Assembly (NCBI GenBank): GCA_026129865.1
Contig: JAHCHG010000009.1
Coordinates: forward strand, 121,779 to 185,778
Source: Pyrinomonadaceae bacterium
Lineage (GTDB): Bacteria; Acidobacteriota; Blastocatellia; Pyrinomonadales; Pyrinomonadaceae
Length of the DNA stretch: 64,000 bases
Direction: 5' to 3'
The notes below the pieces were generated by a model. It had not been told where the DNA came from, made no database searches, and worked only from the letters and a program-made list of their open reading frames with translations. A program made the position numbers and the translations under genes. This document shows, one piece after another, positions 53,252 through 61,065 of this stretch (positions are counted from its first letter, which is position 1; each line of letters starts with the position of its first letter).

Positions 53252-53403
53252 CTTTTATATTTGCTGCATCAGAGGTCGCGGAAACCTCCTCGGGCGAAGC
53301 GCTACTGGCGATAGGACTTTTTATTTTAATGGGTGTAAGCATCCTCGCGTTAGGTTTGTTCGTCGGTGTAAAGGCTTTCAGATCGACTAAAAAAGACGAT
53401 TAA
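53248..53403 (+). CDS. Small single-span membrane protein (51 residues)
   Basis: The frame starts at an ATG that overlaps the trmFO stop and runs 51 codons: MTFIFAASEVAETSSGEA, a hydrophobic helix (LLAIGLFILMGVSILALGLFVGV), and a basic tail KAFRSTKKDD. Overlap with trmFO implies translational coupling. Nothing else identifies it. The TAA stop is followed by a short gap to a convergent gene. Confidence 0.7.
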   Translation: MTFIFAASEVAETSSGEALLAIGLFILMGVSILALGLFVGVKAFRSTKKDD

Positions 53404-53425
53404 GAAATTGTAAATTTTTAAAAGA

Positions 53426-54433
53426 TCAACGCGTATTTTGAATCGTTTTTCGCTTGAGATCCTCTATTTGCGGCGCAAGATTGGTTTCGTAACAATCCGG
53501 ACAAATGCCGTGGCTAAACTGCGTTCCCGTGTGTTTGACTATGTAATTTTCGATCTGCGACCAATAATTTTGATCGTCGCGCACCTTTTTGCAATATGAG
53601 CAAAGCGGCAAAAACTGCTGAAGGGTTTTCACCTCATCAAGGGCTTCCTGAAGTTCGGCGATCAGTTTTTCTTTCTCGGCTTCAACCTTTTTTCGATCGG
53701 TTATGTCCTGAAATGCTCCCTGAAGCGCGATGATATTTCCGTCCTTATCGCGAACTGCTTCTCCGATCGACCGAACCCAGATCAGACGACCTTTTGCCGT
53801 ATATTTTGGCAGTTCAAAATCGTAGCCGATCCCCTCGGTCGCGCATTTTTCAACATATTGGATTACTTTTTCCCGATATTCTTCCGGGTAATAACCGATA
53901 CCTTCTTCGAGCGTCGGCTGATATCCGGGCGGAAGATCGTGGATAACGCAATTTTCGTCGGACCAGGTTAATTCGCGTTCCGGCAGTTTGATCGACCAGC
54001 CGCCGAGCCGGGCAGCCTTGCCTGCCATCTGCGCAAGAAGCGAAGCCTGTTTTTCGCGTTTGTCGAGGACTTTCCTGCGTCCGCTTATGTCGCGAAAACT
54101 CAAAAAGATAAGATCGCGTTCGTCGATATTCAAAACCGTCGAATTTACCGAAACGAAACGTTTTTTTCCAGATTCGAGTTTCAGGATAAATGTGCCGCGC
54201 GAGACGTTGCCGCCGCCTATCAGGTCGAAAAACCTGGTTTCGCCGCCGTTTTGAAATTTGATCTCGGAGAGATGTTCGCCGATCAACGCTCCGCTGTTGA
54301 CCTCGCAAATCTCAAGCATTGCAGAATTTGCGTCTAGTATGCGTTCATTCGCCGGATCAACTATTAAATAGCCGTCGGGTGACGATTGAAAAATTTTGCG
54401 GTAATGCGAATCGGTGAAGTTCGTGTGTGTCAT
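53426..54433 (-). CDS. PAS domain protein with C-terminal Cys motif
   Basis: The protein has 335 residues. Residues 10-120 are a first PAS domain (FQSSPDGYLIVDPANERILDANSAMLEICE), and residues 135-250 are a second PAS/PAC (WSIKLPERELTWSDENCVIHDL ... DGNIIALQGAFQDITDRK). A short coiled coil (VEAEKEKLIAELQEALDEVKTLQ) leads to a module with CSYC and CPDC pairs (LPLCSYCKKVRDDQNYW ... ICPDCYE), which often follows PAS domains in soluble sensors. No kinase, cyclase or DNA-binding domain is present. It probably senses a ligand or redox state and acts on a partner protein. It is cytoplasmic. Confidence 0.88.
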   Translation of the reverse strand: MTHTNFTDSHYRKIFQSSPDGYLIVDPANERILDANSAMLEICEVNSGALIGEHLSEIKFQNGGETRFFDLIGGGNVSRGTFILKLESGKKRFVSVNSTVLNIDERDLIFLSFRDISGRRKVLDKREKQASLLAQMAGKAARLGGWSIKLPERELTWSDENCVIHDLPPGYQPTLEEGIGYYPEEYREKVIQYVEKCATEGIGYDFELPKYTAKGRLIWVRSIGEAVRDKDGNIIALQGAFQDITDRKKVEAEKEKLIAELQEALDEVKTLQQFLPLCSYCKKVRDDQNYWSQIENYIVKHTGTQFSHGICPDCYETNLAPQIEDLKRKTIQNTR

Positions 54434-54486
54434 ATCGGTAAAGCTCGGCTGAAGATAACAGCACTATCCTTTAGATCGAAAAAAAA

Positions 54487-54882
54487 TTAATGAGCTTCGA
54501 GTGCCGCACGAAGGTCATTCGGAATTTTTGACAATTTGCCGTCCTTCAGCATTGCGACAGTCATTTTTCCGTCGAGCGCGATCTCATTGCTGTCGTTAAA
54601 CGCCTTAAAGTCATACCGGATCGTGCTCCGTCCAATAGAACCTATCGTCAAATAAAGACGAAACTTTGAGTCGAGCGGTAACATTTTTTTGAAATCGCAT
54701 TCGACTCGAACCCTCGGAAAATCATATTCAGCAAGGTTTTCAAACATTGAAAACCCGATCCTGCGAAGAAGTTCGATCTCGGCTTCTTCAACTATCTCAA
54801 AAATTCTCGGAAAATGCAGAATCCCAGCCGCATCGACATCTGCCCAGCGCATTCTGCGTTCAAATTCGATGAATGGTTTCAT
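54487..54882 (-). CDS. YbgC/4-hydroxybenzoyl-CoA thioesterase-like acyl-CoA thioesterase
   Basis: The protein has 131 residues with a single hotdog fold. The catalytic Asp is in RRMRWADVDAAGILHFPRIFEIVEEAEIELLRRIGF. PRVRVECDFKKMLPLDSKFRLYLTIGSIGRSTIRYDFKAF is the central strand region. It hydrolyses acyl- or aryl-CoA thioesters; the natural substrate is not predictable. Confidence 0.92.
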   Translation of the reverse strand: MKPFIEFERRMRWADVDAAGILHFPRIFEIVEEAEIELLRRIGFSMFENLAEYDFPRVRVECDFKKMLPLDSKFRLYLTIGSIGRSTIRYDFKAFNDSNEIALDGKMTVAMLKDGKLSKIPNDLRAALEAH

Positions 54883-54991
54883 ATCGTCCTTAAATTGTAA
54901 CGCAACGCATTGGTTCGGTGAAATTAGGTCGGTGGAAGTGTAAAGCCTGGCATCAGCAGCATCGCGATCGTCCCCGCGTACAGCGGCTTTT

Positions 54992-55128
54992 GACTGGAGC
55001 GCAAGCGTCCCGCTTGCAGCCGTCGCGAAAGCGGCGGAGCCGTGTTGGCTTTTAGAGGGTTTCTTTCAAAGCTAACTTCTTTTCGCGCTGCCGCGCTCAT
55101 AGCAAGCGGGGACGCTTGCGCTCCAGTC
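54992..55128. repeat. REP-like element with GGAG foot and 16-base terminal inverted repeats (family C)
   Basis: The left end is GACTGGAGCGCAAGCG followed by TCC and CGCTTGC. The right end is its mirror (GCAAGCG, GGGA, then CGCTTGCGCTCCAGTC). Each end is a hairpin preceded by GGAG, the layout of REP sequences mobilised by RAYT transposases. A partial extra copy (GCGCTCCAGTC) follows at 55140. It lies in the gap between the divergent thioesterase and membrane-protein genes, and no gene is in the remaining parts of 54883-55329. Confidence 0.88.
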
Positions 55129-55329
55129 GAACCGGCTTTGCGCTCCAGTCGAACTGGGACTCGAGGATTTCGCGAAATGTCTAAGAAGATCCGGCTGAAA
55201 GTAACTTGCGAAAAAATTTTGATGTTATAATCGCTTCAATATCTTAAATCGATCGAACGATCATAGAAATACCGGGCGTCGCATCTAAAGCCGGTGCGTT
55301 TTTCAATAAGTCCTATCAGAGGTGAGATC

Positions 55330-55782
55330 ATGAATAAAGATCTGGAACATCTTCGTTTGCTTTCCATTTTTTACTACATTGTCAGCGGCATCATTGCTCT
55401 TTTTGCATGCATTCCATTTATCCATCTTTTTATGGGCATTTTCTTTCTGGCGAATGCACCCGAAATGCGCGCAGCACAGAAGCCGGGTGAACCGGATTTT
55501 CCCGTCGAAATCTTCGGCGCGATGTTTGTGATCATTCCGGCGATAATAATATTGCTTGGGTGGACGCTTGCCGTTCTTACGTTCATTGCAGGAAGAAAAC
55601 TCTCGAAACAAACGGGTTACACTTTTTGCTTTGTCATCGCGGGACTTTTATGTATGTTCATGCCGTTTGGTACTATTTTAGGAGTCTTTACAATAATTGT
55701 TTTGACAAGAGATTCCGTAAAATCGCTGTTTAACGGTGCAACTCCGATGCAGTATGGCGCCGCTCCGCCCTCGTGGAAGTAA
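55330..55782 (+). CDS. Four-helix membrane protein of unknown function
   Basis: The product has 150 residues. Four hydrophobic segments are seen (about 12-38, 58-85, 95-115 and 118-140), with short loops and a proline/alanine-rich cytoplasmic tail (ATPMQYGAAPPSWK). GAGGTGA stands eight bases before the ATG at 55330, which fixes the start against a longer frame. I recognise no functional domain. Confidence 0.82.
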   Translation: MNKDLEHLRLLSIFYYIVSGIIALFACIPFIHLFMGIFFLANAPEMRAAQKPGEPDFPVEIFGAMFVIIPAIIILLGWTLAVLTFIAGRKLSKQTGYTFCFVIAGLLCMFMPFGTILGVFTIIVLTRDSVKSLFNGATPMQYGAAPPSWK

Positions 55783-55899
55783 TTCGGAAAGACTTTCTGA
55801 ATTAAGGCGAAACGGTCGAAGATTTCGGGCATCAAACAATTGCCGCGAAAGATTTCAGTTTATTTACCGAGTTCACTTGCACTTTTGCGCGACAGTTTA

Positions 55900-56964
55900 A
55901 TGACGAAATTGTTAATAACAATTCAGCTGGTTCTTCTTTTATCCGCGTTGACTTTTTCACAATCGGGTCGAATTAAACCGACTGAATCCCCGAGCCCGAC
56001 ACCGCGACCGAAAGCGGTCTATCAGCCGACACAGAACGTTCAAACTTCGGAAACGCCGCCGCCGCCGATCGACGTGCCGGTTGAAGATAAAGAGATCCTG
56101 CGCGTTAGCTCTGCGCTTGTGCCGATCCCGGTTTCCGTCACCGATGCGCGCGGGCGAAATGTTCCGACGCTAAAGCTTTTTGATTTTACGTTGAGCATTG
56201 ATGGAAAGGAGGCGTCGATCGATGATCTTTACCGTTCGGAAGCGCCGGTTCGGCTCGCTCTCCTATTTGATAACAGTTCAAGCGTTTTTCAGGCACGGGA
56301 ATTTGAAAAGAAAGCCGCAAACAGATTTTTTCAAAAAGTTTTGCGACCGGACCGCGATCTCGCTGCGCTGTTCAGTGTTGCGTCGGGCGTTGTGCTGGAA
56401 CAGCCTTTGACGAAAAACACGGGCGAGCTGATGCGTGCGATTAACGCGCTTGTCGAACCAAAAGGCGCGACAAAACTGTTGGACGCAATAATTGAAGCTT
56501 CAAATTATTTACAGGATTTTCAAGGTCGGCGCGTAATTGTGATCGTCTCCGACGGAGAAGACAACCTCAGCAACTCGACCCTTGAAGAAACGGTAAAGGC
56601 TGCGCAGGTTAATAATTGTCAGATCTATGTAGTAAAAACAACGGAATTTGAAAATTTCAAACGAACCGGCGAACGATCGGGAAGCGCGAATGTCAGATAT
56701 TTATCTGCCGAAAGACGTATGCAGGAATTGGCTGCGCAGACCGGCGGTGCGGTCTATTCGCCGATCGATGAAGACGAACTCGACCGCGCTTTTGAGCAGA
56801 TCTCGGCGGAACTTTCCGAGCAGTATATTTTGAGTTATTATCCGCAGGACGACGACGAACGGCGCGGCGAATTTAGACAGATCGCAGTTTCGGTTCGAAC
56901 GGCTCCCGGTTTGGTCATTCGTACACGCCGCGGATATTATGTTCCGGAACGCGTTAATCCTTGA
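55900..56964 (+). CDS. Exported VWFA-related protein (Acidobacteria type)
   Basis: The protein has 354 residues. A signal peptide (MTKLLITIQLVLLLSALTFS) is followed by a Pro/Thr linker and a von Willebrand A domain. The metal-dependent adhesion site DxSxS is in LALLFDNSSSVFQARE, and the later Thr and Asp are in KGATKLLDAI and VSDGEDNLSNS. The C-terminal part (SAELSEQYILSYYPQDD ... VRTRRGYYVP) is the VWFA-related Acidobacterial family (TIGR03436). It probably binds proteins or matrix at the cell surface. The longer frame from 55840 starts before the signal peptide and is not used. Confidence 0.92.
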   Translation: MTKLLITIQLVLLLSALTFSQSGRIKPTESPSPTPRPKAVYQPTQNVQTSETPPPPIDVPVEDKEILRVSSALVPIPVSVTDARGRNVPTLKLFDFTLSIDGKEASIDDLYRSEAPVRLALLFDNSSSVFQAREFEKKAANRFFQKVLRPDRDLAALFSVASGVVLEQPLTKNTGELMRAINALVEPKGATKLLDAIIEASNYLQDFQGRRVIVIVSDGEDNLSNSTLEETVKAAQVNNCQIYVVKTTEFENFKRTGERSGSANVRYLSAERRMQELAAQTGGAVYSPIDEDELDRAFEQISAELSEQYILSYYPQDDDERRGEFRQIAVSVRTAPGLVIRTRRGYYVPERVNP

Positions 56965-56973
56965 TCGTTATTG

Positions 56974-57897
56974 ATGCTTGCCGAATATCTCGAACAATTT
57001 TTTCAGCATTTGCGCTATGAACGAAGTGTCAGCGATCACACTTTGCGCAATTATCTGAGCGACCTCGAGCAGTTTCACGACCATATCGCGCGACCGCGAA
57101 CGGACGGCAGCCGCGAGCAGATTCCTGTAAAACAGATCGATCATCTGACGATTCGCGAATGGATGGCAATGCTGCATTCCGAGAGCAAGAAAAAAACTTC
57201 GATCGCCCGGAAATTGGCGTCTTTAAGAACGTTTTTTCAGTTTCTGGTGCGCGAGGGCGTGGTAGAAAATAACCCTGCAAAATTGGTCGCGACGCCGAAA
57301 ATTGCACGAAAGCTTCCGACGCATCTTTCGATCGAAGATGCGGTTCGCTTTATCGAAACACCCGATCTGTCGACCCATCTCGGCAAGCGCGATCGTGCGA
57401 TCCTGGAATTTATCTACGCAACCGGAATGCGCGTCGGCGAGCTTGTAAACCTTGATCTTAAGGACATAGATTTCCGGGAAAAGCTCGTCCGTGTTACCGG
57501 TAAACGAAAAAAACAAAGGATCTTGCCGTTTGGAGATCCCGCGCTGCAGGCGCTGATGTTTTATTTGAATGAAACCCGTCCCGCATTTTTGAATAATTGC
57601 CCGGCGATCGATCGCGACGATCAGGCGGTGTTTTTGAATTATCAGGGAACGCGGATAACAACGCGGTCGGTCGGTCGTATGGTCGATAAATATATAAGGG
57701 AATGCGCCGATATTCCCAACATTTCGCCGCACAGTTTGCGGCATTCGTTTGCAACGCATCTTCTGGATCAAGGTGCGGATCTGCGTGATATTCAGGAACT
57801 TTTAGGACACGCGAGGCTTTCGACGACGCAGATCTATACGCAGGTTTCGATGGAAAAATTGATCGAAGTTTATGATAAGGCGCATCCGAAGGCGTAG
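56974..57897 (+). CDS. xerD: XerC/XerD tyrosine recombinase
   Basis: The protein has 307 residues. The N-terminal SAM-like core-binding domain ([27 protein letters not shown]) is followed by the catalytic domain. The active-site residues are all seen: Arg in [12 protein letters not shown], Lys in the [14 protein letters not shown] turn, His-x-x-Arg in [40 protein letters not shown], then His and Tyr. It resolves chromosome dimers at dif together with its partner. A TTG at 56971 is also in frame, but the ATG is preferred. A palindromic element begins right at its stop codon. Confidence 0.95.
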   Translation: MLAEYLEQFFQHLRYERSVSDHTLRNYLSDLEQFHDHIARPRTDGSREQIPVKQIDHLTIREWMAMLHSESKKKTSIARKLASLRTFFQFLVREGVVENNPAKLVATPKIARKLPTHLSIEDAVRFIETPDLSTHLGKRDRAILEFIYATGMRVGELVNLDLKDIDFREKLVRVTGKRKKQRILPFGDPALQALMFYLNETRPAFLNNCPAIDRDDQAVFLNYQGTRITTRSVGRMVDKYIRECADIPNISPHSLRHSFATHLLDQGADLRDIQELLGHARLSTTQIYTQVSMEKLIEVYDKAHPKA

Positions 57898-58025
57898 ACC
57901 GGGAGCGCCGGCTGCCAGCCGGCAATGAGCGCGAAGTGCGAACACAATGCTTCTTCGCCGAAAGATTTACTTAGAACTTTTTTCGACGCGTACGCGTCGC
58001 TGCAGGCTGGCAGCCTGCGCTCCGA
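57898..58025. repeat. REP-like element with GGAG foot between xerD and the DPP IV-like gene (family C)
   Basis: The left hairpin has arms GCCGGCTG and CAGCCGGC preceded by GGGAGC. The right hairpin has arms GCAGGCTG and CAGCCTGC followed by GCTCC. The inner part contains the perfect palindrome CGACGCGTACGCGTCG (57984-57999). The arms differ between left and right yet stay complementary. It begins directly after the xerD stop. Confidence 0.88.
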
Positions 58026-58064
58026 CTATATCAAGAAATTAAATCTAGAAAACCAATTACCGAT

Positions 58065-60260
58065 ATGATTATGAAAAAATTAAATCTGATAGGAGTTGTC
58101 ATACTGATCTTTTCCGCCTTTTCATTTGCGCAGGAAAAACAGCTGACGATCGACGACATTTTCCATCCGCAAAAACGCGTTGCATTTAGCGGAAAGCCGA
58201 CGTTCGGCGTTCGCTGGTCGAGCGACGGCAACTCATTTATCGAGCCGCGCAGCGACGACAAATCGACGAAAATCGTAAATGTAAACACGAAAACCGGCGA
58301 AGAAGTTGTCGTTTACAACAGCGCCGAGGTTTATGAAGCGCTCGCAAAACTCGGTGTTCCGGGCAGCGAAGCCGATCCGATGTCGCGCCGGTTTATCAGC
58401 CAGAACATTCCTGAAAATTCGTTTCTGATCTCTTCCGGCACGGATCTTTACGTTTTCAACGCCAATACGCATGTCGCAAAAAGATTGACGAACGATAAAG
58501 CCGAAGAGCTCGAAGCCGATTTTTCGCCAAACGGAAAGATGGTGAGTTTCGTCCGCGGTAACGATCTTTACGTTGTCGATATCGCAACCGGGAAAGAATC
58601 GCGGCTTACTAAAGATGGAACGAAGAACATTTTAAACGGCTATTTGACATGGGTTTACGAAGAGGAACTCTACGGACGCGGTCAGAACCGAGGTTATTGG
58701 TGGGCGCCTGATTCAACTGCGATCGCTTTTTTGCGATCCGACGATTCGATGGTTCCAATGTTCGTTATGGCGGACGACACCGTAACCGATCAAGTGATCG
58801 AAGACGTCGGTTACCCGCAGGCTGGCGATCCGAATCCGATCGTTTCGCTGCATATTGCGGACATCGGCTCGAAAATGGTTTCGGCAGTCGATATTTCAAA
58901 GTATAAACCCGAAGATTTTCTGATATCGCGCGTTGATTGGTCGCCGGATTCGAAGAACGTTATCTGGCAAGGTCAGGACAGAGTCCAAACCTATCTCGAC
59001 TTAAATTCGAGTCCGAAAACGAGCGGCAAAACGACGACGTTATTTCGCGACAAGACACCTGCGTGGATCGATTCGCCGGGAAATCCGACGTGGCTTTCGG
59101 ACGGAACCTTTGTCTGGGAAAGCCCGCGTGACGGATTTAAACACCTCTATCATTATTCGGCAGACGGCAAACTTTTGAAACAGGTTACAAAAGGCGATTG
59201 GGAAGTCGCTTCGTTTTACGGCTTTGACGACAAATCCGGTTATGCATACTTTTCCGCAACGGAACACGAGCCGAACGCGCCGCAGATCTATCGAATCAAG
59301 CTCGACGGCAGCGGTTTCAAGCGGCTGACGACGAAAAACGGAAGCTACTCGGCGGTGTTTAATCCGGCAATGACGCATTTCGTGGCGACCTGGAGCGACA
59401 TAAACACGCCGCCGCAAACGGCGCTGCACCGCGCGGACGGATCAATCGAAAAAGTAATCAATGCCAATGAAGTAAAGGTTTTGAACGACTATAAATTGGC
59501 GAAGCCGGAGTTTTTCAAAGTAAAAAATCGGGACGGGTTCGAAATGGAAGCTTATTTTCTAAAGCCGCCGTCGTTCGACGCGTCGAAGAAATATCCCGTC
59601 CTGACCTTTGTTTACGGCGGACCGCATGCGCCGCAGGTGCGAAATTCATGGGCGGGCAGCCGGTATATGTATCACCAGTTTCTGGCGCAGAACGGATACA
59701 TCGTTTTTGTCGTAGACCCGCGCTCGGCAAGCGGAAAGGGCGAAAAGGAAACCTGGACCGCCTATAAAAATTTGGGTTTTACCGAACAAAAAGACATCGA
59801 AGACGGAGTATCGTTCCTTAAATCTCAAAGCTTTGTCGACCCTGCGAGGATCGGCATCTGGGGCTGGAGCTACGGCGGTTACATGACGCTTTACGCGATG
59901 ACGCACAGCAAATCTTTCAAAATGGGAATCTCGGTCGCGCCGGTCTCAAACTGGGCGCTCTACGATTCGATATACACCGAGCGCTATATGCTGACCCCGG
60001 AAATGAATCCCGACGGATATGCTCAGAACGATCTGAATTCGAAGGCAAAGGATCTGGATGGAAAATTGCTGATCGTTCACGGAAACATGGACAACAACGT
60101 TCATATGCAGAATACAACGAAATTCACATACGAACTTCAAAAAGCGGGAATTCAGTTCGATATGATGGCGTATCCGACGCAGCGGCACGGAATAAGCAAT
60201 CCTTCGCAGACCTATCATCTTTATAAGATGATGGCGGACTTTGTTTTCAAGAACCTTTAA
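58065..60260 (+). CDS. Exported dipeptidyl peptidase IV-like S9 peptidase
   Basis: The protein has 731 residues with a signal peptide (KKLNLIGVVILIFSAFSFA). Residues 45-500 are a DPP IV-type beta-propeller (YLTWVYEEELYGRGQNRGYWWAPDSTAIAFLR carries the conserved Glu pair that holds the peptide N-terminus). The hydrolase domain has Ser602 in GWSYGG, Asp676 in GNMDNNVH and His708 in QRHGIS. It removes X-Pro or similar dipeptides from peptides, probably in the periplasm. Two in-frame ATGs (58065 and 58071) begin the signal peptide, and the choice is not firm. A REP-like element separates it from xerD. Confidence 0.94.
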   Translation: MIMKKLNLIGVVILIFSAFSFAQEKQLTIDDIFHPQKRVAFSGKPTFGVRWSSDGNSFIEPRSDDKSTKIVNVNTKTGEEVVVYNSAEVYEALAKLGVPGSEADPMSRRFISQNIPENSFLISSGTDLYVFNANTHVAKRLTNDKAEELEADFSPNGKMVSFVRGNDLYVVDIATGKESRLTKDGTKNILNGYLTWVYEEELYGRGQNRGYWWAPDSTAIAFLRSDDSMVPMFVMADDTVTDQVIEDVGYPQAGDPNPIVSLHIADIGSKMVSAVDISKYKPEDFLISRVDWSPDSKNVIWQGQDRVQTYLDLNSSPKTSGKTTTLFRDKTPAWIDSPGNPTWLSDGTFVWESPRDGFKHLYHYSADGKLLKQVTKGDWEVASFYGFDDKSGYAYFSATEHEPNAPQIYRIKLDGSGFKRLTTKNGSYSAVFNPAMTHFVATWSDINTPPQTALHRADGSIEKVINANEVKVLNDYKLAKPEFFKVKNRDGFEMEAYFLKPPSFDASKKYPVLTFVYGGPHAPQVRNSWAGSRYMYHQFLAQNGYIVFVVDPRSASGKGEKETWTAYKNLGFTEQKDIEDGVSFLKSQSFVDPARIGIWGWSYGGYMTLYAMTHSKSFKMGISVAPVSNWALYDSIYTERYMLTPEMNPDGYAQNDLNSKAKDLDGKLLIVHGNMDNNVHMQNTTKFTYELQKAGIQFDMMAYPTQRHGISNPSQTYHLYKMMADFVFKNL

Positions 60261-60349
60261 GATCGCCGGCTTAAGAACTTTTGTTTCTTAAATGGATCTA
60301 TAAAAAAGCAAAACGCGGCTGTCAGAAAAGTAGAGTCCCCAACGGTGAC

Positions 60350-60531
60350 AAATTTAATGCGTAGGGTAGAGCGAATGAAAATGAGCGACACCCTACGTTC
60401 GATATGGAATATGTTCCGACGCTGAAAGTGCCGCACGATCACATTTATATTCGACTCCTTCGGAGTCGGAATGTCTGATTCAAACAAACGTGGGGTGCTG
60501 CTTCGCTTTACCCCACGCCATTAAATTTATC
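60350..60531. repeat. Inverted-repeat element after the DPP IV-like gene (family E)
   Basis: The left end AATTTAATGCGTAGGGT and the right end ACCCCACGCCATTAAATT are imperfect inverted repeats. The left part folds with CGTAGGGT and ACACCCTACG, the right with CGTGGGGT and ACCCCACG, and CGACTCC/GGAGTCG makes a third hairpin at 60451-60468. No open frame is carried. It may be a small non-autonomous element. Confidence 0.65.
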
Positions 60532-61065
60532 GCTTTCAGCGAATTTAAGGACATTTCGGACATCCTCTTTTTGCTTTTAATTTAACCCCTTCCAGCTATA
60601 AGAATTCTTCAACTCGCTCAACGTCTGACGAGGCGGAAAATCCTCAGATTATCGCCGTTCTTTTCAGCCTAAATTTCCGCCGTACTTCCGCCTTGACAGA
60701 ATCGCAAATTAAGTCTTAACTTTTAGCTTGTTAAAATAATTTGAGTACTTCGGACTAACATCCCTTTTAATTCGAAACCCTTGAACGAAATAAATTTCAA
60801 TGATCGTTTGAGGAAACGAGCCGGCAAATTCTGCCGTCTCTGCGTTCGGAAACCCGAAGTGTGCAATGACATTCCTTTGAATCGAACTGTCTAACGATAG
60901 CAACCGAGCGACAATTCTGATCAAGGCAGCATATGAATTTGTCTGCCTCCGATTTGTCCGTACGGCGGTCACGATCAAATTTTATTAAGGCGATCTCAAG
61001 TATCCGCGATAGATATTCGGTTTAGTGAGGTCTTTACGGTCTACGAACAGTGTTAAAGAAAACAT
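60532..61065. other. Gap before the beta-helix gene
   Basis: There is no convincing gene. An 89-codon reverse frame (60709-60978) has no recognisable product. The Shine-Dalgarno of the next gene is weak (AAAGAAA) and the promoter should lie in the last 100 bases. Confidence 0.4.

Noticed and set aside
60709..60978. Reverse 89-codon frame before the beta-helix gene
   Set aside because: No Shine-Dalgarno and no recognisable product. Treated as non-coding.
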